From: Ferrovibrio sp964218355 | Lineage (GTDB): Bacteria > Pseudomonadota > Alphaproteobacteria > Ferrovibrionales > Ferrovibrionaceae | Length of the DNA stretch: 64,000 nt | NCBI RefSeq assembly: GCF_964218355.1 | Contig: NZ_CAXPMC010000018.1 | Location: 1-64,000, forward strand | Reading direction: 5' to 3' | Part shown: positions 33,261 to 42,155 of the stretch, piece after piece | Position numbering within the stretch: the stretch's first letter is position 1 | How the letters are laid out: the number at the start of each line of letters is the position of its first letter | Position numbers and translations under genes: made by a program | The notes under the pieces: generated by a model | Told to the model about the DNA's origin: nothing | Database searches by the model: none | Seen by the model: the letters and a program-made list of their open reading frames with translations, nothing else

Positions 33261-33917
33261 ATGAGCAAGGCCACGCTGACCATCAGCAGCAAGAATTACT
33301 CGTCCTGGTCGCTGCGCGGCTGGCTGCTCTGCCGCATGGCCGGGCTGGATTTCGAGGAAAAGCTGCTGCCCAGCGACGATCCCGACATCCGCGCCGAGCT
33401 GCTGCTGCTGTCGCCGTCCTTCCTGGTGCCGCGGCTGACCGACGGCGCCGTCTCGGTCTGGGACACGCTGGCGATCGCCGAATACCTGCACGAGCTGTTC
33501 CCGAAGGCCGGCCTGCTGCCGGCCGACAAGGTGGCGCGCAGCCATTGCCGCTCGATCAGCGGCGAGATGCATTCGGGCTTTGCCAACCTGCGCTCGGCGC
33601 TGCCGATGAACCTGAAGGCGCATTTCCCGAACTTCAAGATCTGGGCCGGCGCCCAGGCCGATATCGATCGCGTGGTCGCCATCTGGCATGAATGCCTCGA
33701 CCTGCATGGCGGGCCCTTCCTGTTCGGCAAGGCGCCGAACCTGGCCGATGCCATGTACGCGCCGGTCTGCACGCGGTTCCTCACCTACGACGTGAAGCTG
33801 GACGAGACCTGCACCGCCTATTGCCGCACCATCATGGCGATGCCGCACATGCAGGACTGGGTGGCGGCGGCGAAGGCCGAGCCCGAGGAGCTCGACGAGC
33901 TCGACGTCGAATTCTGA
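33261..33917 (+). CDS. Glutathione S-transferase family protein
   Basis: This 218-residue protein has an N-terminal thioredoxin-like domain beginning LTISSKNYSSWSLRGWLL, with the SxxSxR glutathione-contact region, a cis-proline motif (LVPRL), VSVWDTLAIAEYL, and an alpha-helical C-terminal domain with FLFGKAPNLADAMYAPV. Family members conjugate or reduce electrophiles with glutathione. GAGGAA precedes the ATG. The substrate is unknown; it is divergent from phaZ and probably independent of it. Confidence 0.9.
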   Translation: MSKATLTISSKNYSSWSLRGWLLCRMAGLDFEEKLLPSDDPDIRAELLLLSPSFLVPRLTDGAVSVWDTLAIAEYLHELFPKAGLLPADKVARSHCRSISGEMHSGFANLRSALPMNLKAHFPNFKIWAGAQADIDRVVAIWHECLDLHGGPFLFGKAPNLADAMYAPVCTRFLTYDVKLDETCTAYCRTIMAMPHMQDWVAAAKAEPEELDELDVEF

Positions 33918-33940
33918 GACCCGGACGAAGCTGCCCGCCC

Positions 33941-34846
33941 TCAGATTCCACTGCCGTCATGACGGCCCAGGAAGGTCTTCAGGTTGTTGAATACCGGCAG
34001 GGTGACCGGATCGCTGCCGCTGAGCATCAGCACCAGGGCGCCACGGCTGATGCCGATGCGGTCGGCCAGGTCGTCGAGGCTGGTCCGTGCCCGCCGGCAG
34101 GCATCGCTGATGGCGGCGCTGGCGCTGCCATCGAGATAGATCAGGCCGCCATCGGTTGTACGGATTTTCAGACTGGCCGGCACCGGAACCGGCGCGACCG
34201 GTTTCGGCCTGGGCTTCCGGGCGGCCGGACGCGGCGCCGGCTGCGCTGCCCGCTGGGGCGCCGCCTGCGGTGACGCGGCGGCCGCGGCGCCGAAATCATC
34301 GGCCGGCATGAAGCCCTTCGGCGCGGCGGGGCCGCCGGCGAAATCGTCGAGCATCGGGCTGTGGCCGAGTTCCGCCTGCAGGCGTTCGGTCAGCTCGCCG
34401 AGCAGTCCGGCATCGGGCGCGGCCTGCCGCATGGCTTCGCCCTGCCGCGTGATTTCGGCCAGCCGCTGCTGGCGGCGCTGCAGGAACTGGCGGCTGCCCA
34501 GTGGCCAGGCGCGGCCGCTCTCGTCGGTGCGGCGCAGGAACAGCCGCACGGATTCCAGCTCCAGCAGCAGCATGCGCCAGCGGATATCGGCCAGGTTCTT
34601 TGCCTGCGCCGCCTGCTTTTCCGGTTCCAGGTCGGACAGCCGGCCTTCGACCAGGTCGACGAAGACCTGGAAATAATCCAGCTGCTCGATGAACCCGCGG
34701 AAATCGCTGAAGCGTGCGGTGATGCCGTCGCCGTTGCAGTAGATGCCGGCGATGTCCATGGCCTGCCGCTCCACCTGTGCCACCATGTCGAGGGCGGCGC
34801 GGCGGGCGACGGCCTGGCGGGTATCGGCCTGCATTGCGGTTTGCAT
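33941..34846 (-). CDS. Unknown protein with C-terminal HTH, paralogue 1
   Basis: This 301-residue protein is not recognised by name. Its N-terminal half is predicted helical and contains DYFQVFVDLVEGRL, LADIRWRMLLLELE and PLGSRQFLQRR. A Pro/Ala-rich linker (about residues 165-225) leads to a C-terminal Cro-like HTH (SLDDLADRIGISRGALVLMLSG). The next gene shares all of these blocks, so the two are tandem paralogues. The ATG at 34846 follows GAGGA. No membrane segment or signal peptide is seen. A DNA-binding regulator or nucleoid-associated role is possible, but this is inference. Confidence 0.65.
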   Translation of the reverse strand: MQTAMQADTRQAVARRAALDMVAQVERQAMDIAGIYCNGDGITARFSDFRGFIEQLDYFQVFVDLVEGRLSDLEPEKQAAQAKNLADIRWRMLLLELESVRLFLRRTDESGRAWPLGSRQFLQRRQQRLAEITRQGEAMRQAAPDAGLLGELTERLQAELGHSPMLDDFAGGPAAPKGFMPADDFGAAAAASPQAAPQRAAQPAPRPAARKPRPKPVAPVPVPASLKIRTTDGGLIYLDGSASAAISDACRRARTSLDDLADRIGISRGALVLMLSGSDPVTLPVFNNLKTFLGRHDGSGI

Positions 34847-34986
34847 CGGGCGGGTATCCTCTGGCTCTGCGGAAAAGTGCAGACCCACCCTAGGTGCTGA
34901 CAGCCGGCCGTGTGTGTTACTTTCCGGTTAGGGTGTCCGGATGATAATGGGCCGGAGGCCCGGACAGCGCAGGCGCAGGCCGGATC

Positions 34987-35021
34987 GCGTCAGCGCAGAT
35001 CAGGCTGCGTCAGCGCAGATC
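34987..35021. repeat. 15-bp repeat at 20-bp offset across a stop codon
   Basis: GCGTCAGCGCAGATC occurs at 34987-35001 and 35007-35021. The second copy contains the stop of the second paralogue (minus strand TGA 35012-35010), so the end of the gene is duplicated 20 bp downstream. Confidence 0.8.
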
Positions 35022-35876
35022 GGGCAGCGCCGCGCTGATGAAGCTGCGCAGGCCGTCCAGCGTGCCGGTCGACATCGCGTCGGTGCCGCTGAGGATCAGG
35101 GCCAGCGCCGGCCGGCTCATGCCGAGCCTCTGCGCCAGCTGGTCCATGCTGACCTGCGATACCCGGCAGGCTTCGCTGACCGCGCCGATGCTGTCACGCT
35201 CGGCATAGAACCGCCCGCCCATCTCGCGCACCCGGAACGGCGCCAGCGCAGGACCGGCCGGCCGCGCCGGCGGCGCGGCGGCAGGACGGCGGGACACCGC
35301 CAGTTCCTCCGGCCGGCGCAGGGCCGGCGTCGCCGAACGCTGCGGCGCGGCGGTGGTCTCGAGCTCGGTGGCGAAATCGGTCAGGGCCGGCGCGCGCTCG
35401 ATCTGCGCCTTCAGCAGATTCGCCACCGCCATCACCAGCGCCTCGGACAGCGGCGTCAGGTGGTACTTCTCGCCGAAGGCGTCGTAAAATTCCGCAATCT
35501 CGTCCAGCCGGCCGAGCCGGCGTTCGAGGAACTGGCGGCTGCCCAGCGGCAGCGGCCGGTTGACCTCGCCGATGCGGACGAGGAAAACCTGGGTGGTATC
35601 GACCTCGACGATGGTGATGCGCCAGCGGATCTCGGCCAGATGCCGGGCCAGCGCATCGCGCTTGTCGGTCTCGAATTGCGGCAGCCGCTCTTCCACCAGG
35701 TCGATGAAGACGTAGAAATGGTCGACCTTCTCGATGAAACTGCGAAAGCCGCGGTAATCGCTGGCCTGCACGCGGCCGGCACGGTAGCGTTCGGCGATGT
35801 CGAGACCCTGCTTCTCGACCTGGGCCAGAAGCTTCAGCGCCTCGCGGCGGACCTTTTCGTTGCTGTCAGTGTTCAA
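35010..35876 (-). CDS. Unknown protein with C-terminal HTH, paralogue 2
   Basis: This 288-residue homologue of the preceding gene has the same blocks: DHFYVFIDLVEERL, LAEIRWRITIVEVD, PLGSRQFLERRLGRL, a Pro/Ala-rich linker (about 175-215) and a C-terminal HTH (SMDQLAQRLGMSRPALALILSG). It appears to start at TTG (35876), the only start giving an N-terminus aligned to its paralogue; no clear ribosome-binding site is visible. The region upstream is AT-rich and may hold the promoter. Function is unknown. Confidence 0.63.
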   Translation of the reverse strand: MNTDSNEKVRREALKLLAQVEKQGLDIAERYRAGRVQASDYRGFRSFIEKVDHFYVFIDLVEERLPQFETDKRDALARHLAEIRWRITIVEVDTTQVFLVRIGEVNRPLPLGSRQFLERRLGRLDEIAEFYDAFGEKYHLTPLSEALVMAVANLLKAQIERAPALTDFATELETTAAPQRSATPALRRPEELAVSRRPAAAPPARPAGPALAPFRVREMGGRFYAERDSIGAVSEACRVSQVSMDQLAQRLGMSRPALALILSGTDAMSTGTLDGLRSFISAALPDLR

Positions 35877-36134
35877 CGCTGTACCGGGAAGGAGAAGGGG
35901 TCTGGGGGACAGGATAATGGCTGTAGTTGTATATTTCCACGCCTTATTCTATCTTTACTCTCATACCTTACCAGCCCCGGCGGCTGGAAACCCATTAATT
36001 CCCCGTAACATGCTGCATTTTCCGGCGGCCGGCGCCTGGCCGCAGCCCGCCGGCGGGCGGACTTGCCCGCGGCCGGCTGCGCAGTCTAAACAACTCGGGC
36101 CCCGCCTTCGGTCCAGCCCTGTTTTCCGGCCAGC

Positions 36135-36845
36135 ATGAAACCCGCCGCCATCCATGCCTTTTTCAGCCGGCTTGCCGCCGCCGATCCGGCGCCGGCCACG
36201 GAGCTGAATTACGTCAACCCCTATACCCTGCTGGTGGCCGTGGTGCTGTCGGCCCAGGCCACCGATACCGGAGTGAACAAAGCCACCGCGAAGCTGTTCC
36301 AGGCGGTCACGACCCCTGAGCAGATGCTGGCCCTCGGCGAGGCCGGGCTGAAACAGCACATCAAGACCATCGGCCTGTTCAATGCCAAGGCGAAGAACGT
36401 GATCGCCCTGTCGCAGATCCTGGTCGACCGGCATGGCAGCGCGGTGCCGCGCGACCGCGACGCGCTGGAAGCCCTGCCCGGCGTGGGGCGCAAGACGGCG
36501 AATGTGGTCCTCAACGTGATCTGGGGCGAGCCGACCATCGCGGTGGACACCCATATCTTCCGCGTCGGCAACCGCACCGGCATGGCAAAGGGCAAGACGC
36601 CGCTGGCGGTCGAGCTCGGCCTGGAGAAGGTGGTGCCGGCGGAATTCCGCCAGCATGCCCATCACTGGCTGATCCTGCATGGCCGCTATATCTGCAAGGC
36701 GCGGCAGCCCGATTGCTGGCGCTGCACGGTGGCCGAATACTGCGACTTCAGGCCGAAGACGCCAGCCCCCGACGAACGGCCGGCAAAGCCGCAACCCGCC
36801 GCGAAAAAGAAGGCCGCCGCAAAGAAAAAGACCGCCAGACGCTAG
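36135..36845 (+). CDS. nth: Endonuclease III (DNA glycosylase/AP lyase)
   Basis: This 236-residue base-excision repair enzyme removes oxidised pyrimidines. It has the helix-hairpin-helix with catalytic Lys (LEALPGVGRKTANVVLN), the catalytic Asp (AVDTHIFRV) and the 4Fe-4S loop C-x6-C-x2-C-x5-C near residues 187-203. A Lys/Ala-rich tail of about 25 residues is an addition common in Alphaproteobacteria. Its stop overlaps the stop of the convergent monooxygenase (CTAG). Confidence 0.96.
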   Translation: MKPAAIHAFFSRLAAADPAPATELNYVNPYTLLVAVVLSAQATDTGVNKATAKLFQAVTTPEQMLALGEAGLKQHIKTIGLFNAKAKNVIALSQILVDRHGSAVPRDRDALEALPGVGRKTANVVLNVIWGEPTIAVDTHIFRVGNRTGMAKGKTPLAVELGLEKVVPAEFRQHAHHWLILHGRYICKARQPDCWRCTVAEYCDFRPKTPAPDERPAKPQPAAKKKAAAKKKTARR

Positions 36846-38119
36846 GCCAGCGCCGTGATCGCTTTCTGCAGGTCGCGCTTGTATTGCAGGAAATCGACGA
36901 AGATTCCGTGTTCGCCGCGGCCCGTGCCGGGCGGCCGGGCGCAATGGACGGCGATGCGGCGGCGGAAGGCGGCGGCGGCCTGCGGATTGCGGTCGCGCGC
37001 CGTCAGCCAGGCGGCGATCAGGTCGGTCTGCAGCGCGCGGCCGGCCCAGCCGACCCCGGCACCTTCCAGCAGGCCGGCAACGAACAGATTGTTGTCGTCC
37101 GGCGGAAAGATGTTCATGTACAGATGCGGCGCATCTGTCGCCGCCTGCCAGTTCAGCGGCGCCAGACCGGCCAGGAACGGAAAGGTGATGCGGTAGCCGG
37201 TGGCCAGCAGCACCAGGTCCGGCCGATCCTCGCGGCCATCGGCGAACACCACGGTATCGCCGCGGAATGCGCGGATCGGCCTGCGCAGGACGACATCGCC
37301 CTGCCCCAGATGCTGCAGCACCAGCGAATTGACGATCGGCGTGCGGTCATACAGCCGGTGGCGCGGTTTCGGCAGGCCGAAGCGTTCCGGCGGCCCGACC
37401 AGCAGGCGCAGCAGCGGCTCGTGCAGCATGGCGCGCAGGCCTTTCGGCAGGATGACGCGCCTCGGCTTGTGGTTGGCCTCGTCGGCCGGCCGGCCGGCGA
37501 GGAATTTCGGCACGAAATGGTTGCCGCCGCGCACGCTCCACAGCACGGCCTTTGCCCGGTGCACGGCATCGACGACGATGTCGCAGCCGGTATTGCCCAT
37601 GCCGGCGATCAGCACCGTCTTTCCCTCGAAGATATCCGGCGTCCTGTAGTCCTTGGCATGCATGAGGGTGCCGTCGAAACGGCCCGGTATCTCCGGGACC
37701 AGCGGATCGCTGAGATGGCCGTTGGCGATGATCACGCCCTGGTAATCCTGCGCGCTGCCATCGTCGAAGCTGGCGCGCCAGCCGCCGGCCTGCCGCTGCA
37801 GCCGCTCGACCTTCGTGTTGAAGCGGATCAGCGGGCGGAGGTCGAAATGCGTGGCGAAATCGCGCAGGTAGCGCAGCACGCGGGCATGGTCGGGATAGGC
37901 CGGCCAGTCGTCGGGCATCGGAAAATCGGCAAAGGCCGTCGTGCGCTTCGACGAGATCAGGTGCGTCGAGGCGTAAACCGCGCTGCCTTCGGCGCCGTAG
38001 AGCCACTGGCCGCCGAGATCGGCGTGCTTTTCGACCGCCTGCACCGGCAGGCCGGCCTGCTTCAGGCTTTTCACCGCCGCCAGCCCCGCCGGCCCGGCGC
38101 CGATCACCAGATAGGTCAC
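36842..38119 (-). CDS. Flavin-containing monooxygenase
   Basis: This 425-residue enzyme has an N-terminal FAD Rossmann motif (VIGAGPAGLAAVKSL), a second nucleotide-binding motif (IAGMGNTGCDIVVDAV) for NADPH near residue 175, and a late ATGYR motif typical of flavin monooxygenases (LVLLATGYRITFPFL). It should N- or S-oxygenate or perform Baeyer-Villiger chemistry. The GTG at 38119 overlaps the epimerase stop as GTGA, so the two are translationally coupled. It is the last gene of the BASS-epimerase-FMO operon. Confidence 0.85.
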   Translation of the reverse strand: MTYLVIGAGPAGLAAVKSLKQAGLPVQAVEKHADLGGQWLYGAEGSAVYASTHLISSKRTTAFADFPMPDDWPAYPDHARVLRYLRDFATHFDLRPLIRFNTKVERLQRQAGGWRASFDDGSAQDYQGVIIANGHLSDPLVPEIPGRFDGTLMHAKDYRTPDIFEGKTVLIAGMGNTGCDIVVDAVHRAKAVLWSVRGGNHFVPKFLAGRPADEANHKPRRVILPKGLRAMLHEPLLRLLVGPPERFGLPKPRHRLYDRTPIVNSLVLQHLGQGDVVLRRPIRAFRGDTVVFADGREDRPDLVLLATGYRITFPFLAGLAPLNWQAATDAPHLYMNIFPPDDNNLFVAGLLEGAGVGWAGRALQTDLIAAWLTARDRNPQAAAAFRRRIAVHCARPPGTGRGEHGIFVDFLQYKRDLQKAITALA

Positions 38120-39093
38120 GCCCCGCCCTCCTGTGGCCCGCACTCCTGCATCGCGGCCTGCCGCGCCGCGCGATAGCGCGCAAACACACCGGCCGCATCG
38201 AATTGCGGCACATAGCCGAACTCGCGCTTCAGCCGCGCATTGTCGAGCACCGGCCGGTACTGGATGAATTTCACATGCTGCGGCCCGAGCGCCGCCAGCC
38301 CGAGGCCGCCCAGCAGCCACAATGCCGCCTTCAGCAGGACCGGCGGCAGCGGCAGATAGGGTTTGCCCAGCAGGCCGGCGATCTGCCGCAGGCCGAGCGT
38401 GCCGTCGCCGGCCAGATTGAAGATGCCGGCCCGGCCCTCGCGCACCGCCTTGACCAGTGCCCCGACCACGTCGCTGTCGGCCACCAGCGAGAAAGGCGTC
38501 GCCGAGCCGCTCAGGCCGATCACGACCGACCGTTCGAACATGGCGGTGATCTGGTTGCCGGTGCCCGCTCCCAGCACCGTACAGGGCCGGAACACCGTCT
38601 GCTTCAGCGCCGGCCAGTCGCGCCGCCAGTCGGCCAGCATCTCCTCGACCAGCCTTTTGTGGCGCGCATAGGGAAAATCCTCGTTGCCGCGCAGCGGATC
38701 GCTTTCCGACAGCGGCTGCGGATTGTCGGCATGATACCCGTAGGCGGCGCCCGAAGACGTCACCACCAGATGCCCGACCCCGGCAGCGCGGCAGGCCTGC
38801 AGCAGGTTGCGGGTGCCGTTGACATCGATGTCGTAATCGCGGGCGGCATCGCCGCCGGCCGCCACCACCGAGGCCAGATGCACCACGCAGCGCGGCCGGT
38901 GCCGCGCGAACAGCCGCGCGAGGCCCGGATCGCGGATATCCACCATCTCCCAGGCAACATCCTGCCGCCGGCTGCCCGGCGGCGGATCGCGCAGATCGAC
39001 CGCCGCCACCGCCTCGCCGGCATCGGCCAGCGCATCGACCAGGCTGCGGCCGATGAAACCGGCGGCACCGGTGATCAGGATCCCGCCGGTCAT
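38116..39093 (-). CDS. NAD-dependent epimerase/dehydratase (extended SDR)
   Basis: This 325-residue protein has the N-terminal glycine motif ILITGAAGFIGRSLVDAL, a VVHLASVVAAGG segment, a catalytic Ser-Ser-Gly and YxxxK pair (VVTSSGAAYGY; FPYARHKRLVEE) and a C-terminal substrate region. It resembles 3-beta-hydroxysteroid- or dihydroflavonol-type SDRs as much as sugar epimerases. Its ATG overlaps the transporter stop (ATGA) and its stop overlaps the monooxygenase start, so the three genes form a tight operon. The substrate is unknown. Confidence 0.85.
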   Translation of the reverse strand: MTGGILITGAAGFIGRSLVDALADAGEAVAAVDLRDPPPGSRRQDVAWEMVDIRDPGLARLFARHRPRCVVHLASVVAAGGDAARDYDIDVNGTRNLLQACRAAGVGHLVVTSSGAAYGYHADNPQPLSESDPLRGNEDFPYARHKRLVEEMLADWRRDWPALKQTVFRPCTVLGAGTGNQITAMFERSVVIGLSGSATPFSLVADSDVVGALVKAVREGRAGIFNLAGDGTLGLRQIAGLLGKPYLPLPPVLLKAALWLLGGLGLAALGPQHVKFIQYRPVLDNARLKREFGYVPQFDAAGVFARYRAARQAAMQECGPQEGGA

Positions 39094-40013
39094 GTCGGCT
39101 GCGGCACCCGGTGGCGGTCGCGCCGGCGCCACAGCCAGGCCATCCCCCAGCCCGACACGATATGCCAGATGCCCCAGCCAGCGGCGATCAGCGCCGCACC
39201 GCCCAGGGCATCGAACTGGTTCAGGATCAGCGCCAGGCCGAGGCCGGAATTCTGCATGCCGACCTCGATGGTCACCGCGCGGCGGTCGCCGCGATCCAGC
39301 CGCATCAGCCATGCCGCGCCCAGGCCGATCAGCAGGGCGGCGGCATTGTGCAGGATCACCAGCGGCATGATCTGCCCGAGGAAGGCCAGCAGATACTGGC
39401 CGTTGGCCACGGTGGTGGCGATGATGAACAGCACCAGCGCCAGCACCGAGGCGATCTGGAACGGCCGCCGCAGCCTGGCCGCCCAGCCGGGCCGGCCATG
39501 GGCGATGGCAAGACCCAGCACCATCGGCAGGCCGAGGATCAGCGCCGTCTGGCCGAGGAAGGCGGCCGGTTCGACCTCCACCTGCCGCAGCAGGGCCGCC
39601 GTGGCCGGATTGAGCGAAGCCCAGAACAGGATGTTCAGCGGCGTGGCGATCACCGCCACCACGCTGGACAGGCCGGTCATGCAGACCGACAGCGCCGTGT
39701 TGCCGCGGGCCATATGGGTGACGAGGTTGGACAGGTTGCCGCCCGGGCAGGCGGCAACGATGATCATGCCCAGCGCCACGCTGGGCGCCGGCTGCAGCAG
39801 CATGGTCAGCGCCCAGGAAATCGCCGGCAGCAGCAGCACCTGCGCCACCAGCCCGGTCAGCGGTGCCAGCGGCCGGCGCAGCACGGCGGCGAAATCGCCG
39901 ATGCGCAGGTCGAGCGCCACTCCGAACATGATCAGCGCCAGCACGGCCGCGAGGATCGCCTGCCCGGTCGAATCGATATGGATCAGGACAGCGTCGATCG
40001 ACGTGCCAGTCAT
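39090..40013 (-). CDS. Bile acid:sodium symporter family (BASS) transporter
   Basis: This 307-residue protein with about ten helices carries the BASS signatures ACPGGNLSNLVTHMARGN and EVGMQNSGLGLALI (sodium/substrate crossover motifs). GGAGGAG precedes the ATG at 40013. BASS carriers move organic acids, sterol derivatives or pantothenate with sodium. It heads the operon with an SDR and a flavin monooxygenase, suggesting uptake followed by oxidation of a hydrophobic acid; that is inference. Confidence 0.88.
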   Translation of the reverse strand: MTGTSIDAVLIHIDSTGQAILAAVLALIMFGVALDLRIGDFAAVLRRPLAPLTGLVAQVLLLPAISWALTMLLQPAPSVALGMIIVAACPGGNLSNLVTHMARGNTALSVCMTGLSSVVAVIATPLNILFWASLNPATAALLRQVEVEPAAFLGQTALILGLPMVLGLAIAHGRPGWAARLRRPFQIASVLALVLFIIATTVANGQYLLAFLGQIMPLVILHNAAALLIGLGAAWLMRLDRGDRRAVTIEVGMQNSGLGLALILNQFDALGGAALIAAGWGIWHIVSGWGMAWLWRRRDRHRVPQPT

Positions 40014-40175
40014 CGGGGTCTCCTCCTGCCGGCTGTTTCCGCCGGCTGTGCCGGCTGGCGTGCATCCGCCGGCTGCGGCATTCTGTCCGCATTCCGGCCG
40101 CGCCACGATAGCCCGGCGCGCCAGCGCCGGTCATCCGGCGCCAGGCCGGAATCGCAGGGAGGGACAGACGCCGTC

Positions 40176-41225
40176 ATGCCGGGCCGGCAGTTACAGGATG
40201 CCTCCGGGGCCGCCGCGCCGCCGCGCAGCGTGGCGGCCGGCTATGTGCGCACCCTGCTGGATGCGGTGGCGGCCACCGGCATCCCGGCCGGCGCCGTGCT
40301 GACGGCGGCCGGCCTGCCCGCTGATCTGGCCGGGCGGGCCGAGGGCCGCGTCGCCCATGATGCCGTTTCGGCGATCTGGCAGGCGGCGCTCGGCCTCGGC
40401 GGCGACCGCCATCTCGGCCTGCATGTCGGCGAGCGGGTGCAGCCCGGCAGCTTCGATGCGCTCGGCCATCTGCTGATGACCTGCACGACCCTGCGCGAGG
40501 CGGCCCGGCAGGCCGACCGCTTCTCGCCACTGGTCGGCGGCGGCGGCCGCTTTGCGGCACGCGACGAGGCGGATGGCGCCATCCGCCTGCTCTACCTGCC
40601 CTTCGATCCGGACTGGCCCTGCCGCCGCCACCGCGTCGAGGCGGTGCTGTCGGCCAGCCTGACCTTCACCCGCTGGCTGTGCGGCCAGCCGGTGCGGCCG
40701 GCGCAGCTGCGCCTGCGCCATGCGGCGACGGACAGTCTCGGCGAATACCGCCGGATCTTCGGCTGCCCGCCGGATTTCGAGGCCGCGGACGATTCCCTGC
40801 TGCTGGATGCCGCGACACTGGCGCTGCCGGTGCGTCAGGCCAGCCCCGGCCTGCATGACATGCTGGCCGGCTATGCCAGCCGCGCCCTCGAACAGCTGGG
40901 CGGCGGCGATGCCTTCGGCGACGCGGTGACCGGGGCGATCCGGGCGTCGCTGGCGGAAGACGGCAATGCCGGCATCGACCGCATCGCCGCCCTGCTGCAC
41001 CTGTCGCCGCGCACCCTGCAGCGCCGGCTGGCCGGGCGGGGCACCAGCCTGCAGGCGGAAGTGGCGCGGGTGCGCTGCGCGCTGGCGCGGCAGATGCTGC
41101 GCGATCCGCGCCACAGCATCGACAGCATCGCCGGCAGGCTGGGCTTCGCCGATCCGGCCAATTTCCGCCGCGCCTTCAAGGCCTGGACCGGGCAGACGGC
41201 GGCACAGTGGCGCCGCGGCGCATGA
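40176..41225 (+). CDS. AraC-family transcriptional regulator
   Basis: This 349-residue protein has an N-terminal Arabinose-binding-like (OruR-type) domain with GLHVGERVQPGSFDALGHLL, and a C-terminal AraC domain with two HTHs (RIAALLHLSPRTLQRRLAGRG and SIDSIAGRLGFADPANFRRAFK). It is divergent from the BASS operon across 162 bp, so it likely controls it. Its stop overlaps the start of the PIN-domain gene by 4 bp. Confidence 0.9.
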   Translation: MPGRQLQDASGAAAPPRSVAAGYVRTLLDAVAATGIPAGAVLTAAGLPADLAGRAEGRVAHDAVSAIWQAALGLGGDRHLGLHVGERVQPGSFDALGHLLMTCTTLREAARQADRFSPLVGGGGRFAARDEADGAIRLLYLPFDPDWPCRRHRVEAVLSASLTFTRWLCGQPVRPAQLRLRHAATDSLGEYRRIFGCPPDFEAADDSLLLDAATLALPVRQASPGLHDMLAGYASRALEQLGGGDAFGDAVTGAIRASLAEDGNAGIDRIAALLHLSPRTLQRRLAGRGTSLQAEVARVRCALARQMLRDPRHSIDSIAGRLGFADPANFRRAFKAWTGQTAAQWRRGA

Positions 41226-41620
41226 GCAGGGCCGCAACACCGGCGGTGCTGCGGGTGATCTTCGACAGCAATGCCTATGACGCGATCCTCGCCCATGGCG
41301 ATACGCAGCGGCTGCGCGCACTCGCGGATGCCGGCGGCATCGAGATCGTCACGACCCACGTGCAGGAAGACGAGCTGCGGCAGATCGCCGACCCGCAGCG
41401 CCGCGAAACGCTGCTCGGACTGTTCCGCGACCTTGGCGGGCGGCGCGTCGATCCGGCGGAGGCGATCGCGGAAGACACAACCCACATGACGCGGGACCGC
41501 ATGCTGCGGCTGACGGCCCGGGCCTGCCGCTGCCTGCTGGTCACCGATGACCGCGCGCTGGCGGCGACCGGCGCGGACGTCACGGATTATGCCGGCTTCG
41601 CGGCACGACTGCCGCGCTAG
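41222..41620 (+). CDS. PIN-domain-like protein
   Basis: This 132-residue protein begins VIFDSNAYDAIL and later has VQEDELRQI and LLVTDDRALAATG, the spaced acidic residues of PIN-fold nucleases. The ATG overlaps the araC-type TGA as ATGA, giving tight translational coupling to a regulator rather than to a typical antitoxin. No antitoxin-like gene follows. Whether it has nuclease activity is uncertain. Confidence 0.7.
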   Translation: MSRAATPAVLRVIFDSNAYDAILAHGDTQRLRALADAGGIEIVTTHVQEDELRQIADPQRRETLLGLFRDLGGRRVDPAEAIAEDTTHMTRDRMLRLTARACRCLLVTDDRALAATGADVTDYAGFAARLPR

Positions 41621-41626
41621 CGGCGA

Positions 41627-42118
41627 TTACGATGTCGGCCCCGGATTGCGGCGGCGCGGCGGCGGCGCGGTTTTCAGCAGGGCCCCGAGGCAGTCGGCAT
41701 CGTCCACCGTGTGATCGCGCTGGCGGCTGACCACCTGGGCATGGGCGACGCGCATGCGCTGGTCGCTCTCGCCGGGATAGAAGAACAGCAGCAACGAGCA
41801 GCGCGGCGTCTCGGACAGATACTGCCAGATCTCGCCCGGCGGCTCGCGCCGCAGGGTGGCCGGCACGCCGAACAGGGCGCGCGCCTCGGCCGGGCTCTTG
41901 TTCACCACATCGGCGCTGCGCGGGCGGCGCGGCGGCTCGTCGACGGTCTGCGGCGACGGCACCAGTGACAGGTCGAGTGCCTCCTCCTCGCCGCCGCCGG
42001 CAGCGGCCGGCACCTCGCCCGACTGGCGCATGCCGCAGGCACCCAGCACCGCCACCAGCGCCAGGGCGAAAAGCAGACGCGGGGCCCCGGGAGGAGCCCC
42101 GCGCAAGGCAGGACGCAT
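41627..42118 (-). CDS. Hypothetical lipoprotein
   Basis: This 163-residue protein has a lipoprotein signal (LLFALALVAVLGAC, lipobox LGAC near residue 28), an acidic Gly/Glu stretch, then a small domain with SPAEARALFGVPATLRREPPG and WQYLSETPRCSLLLFFYP. The repeated pattern of a short helix (ARALFGxP) and strands with Cys resembles small outer-membrane SmpA/OmlA-like folds, which I treat only as a hint. It is convergent with the PIN gene and downstream of the bactofilin gene. Confidence 0.7.
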   Translation of the reverse strand: MRPALRGAPPGAPRLLFALALVAVLGACGMRQSGEVPAAAGGGEEEALDLSLVPSPQTVDEPPRRPRSADVVNKSPAEARALFGVPATLRREPPGEIWQYLSETPRCSLLLFFYPGESDQRMRVAHAQVVSRQRDHTVDDADCLGALLKTAPPPRRRNPGPTS

Positions 42119-42155
42119 TGCCACGTCTGACTGCGGGCTTGTTAAGGGCGGAAAC

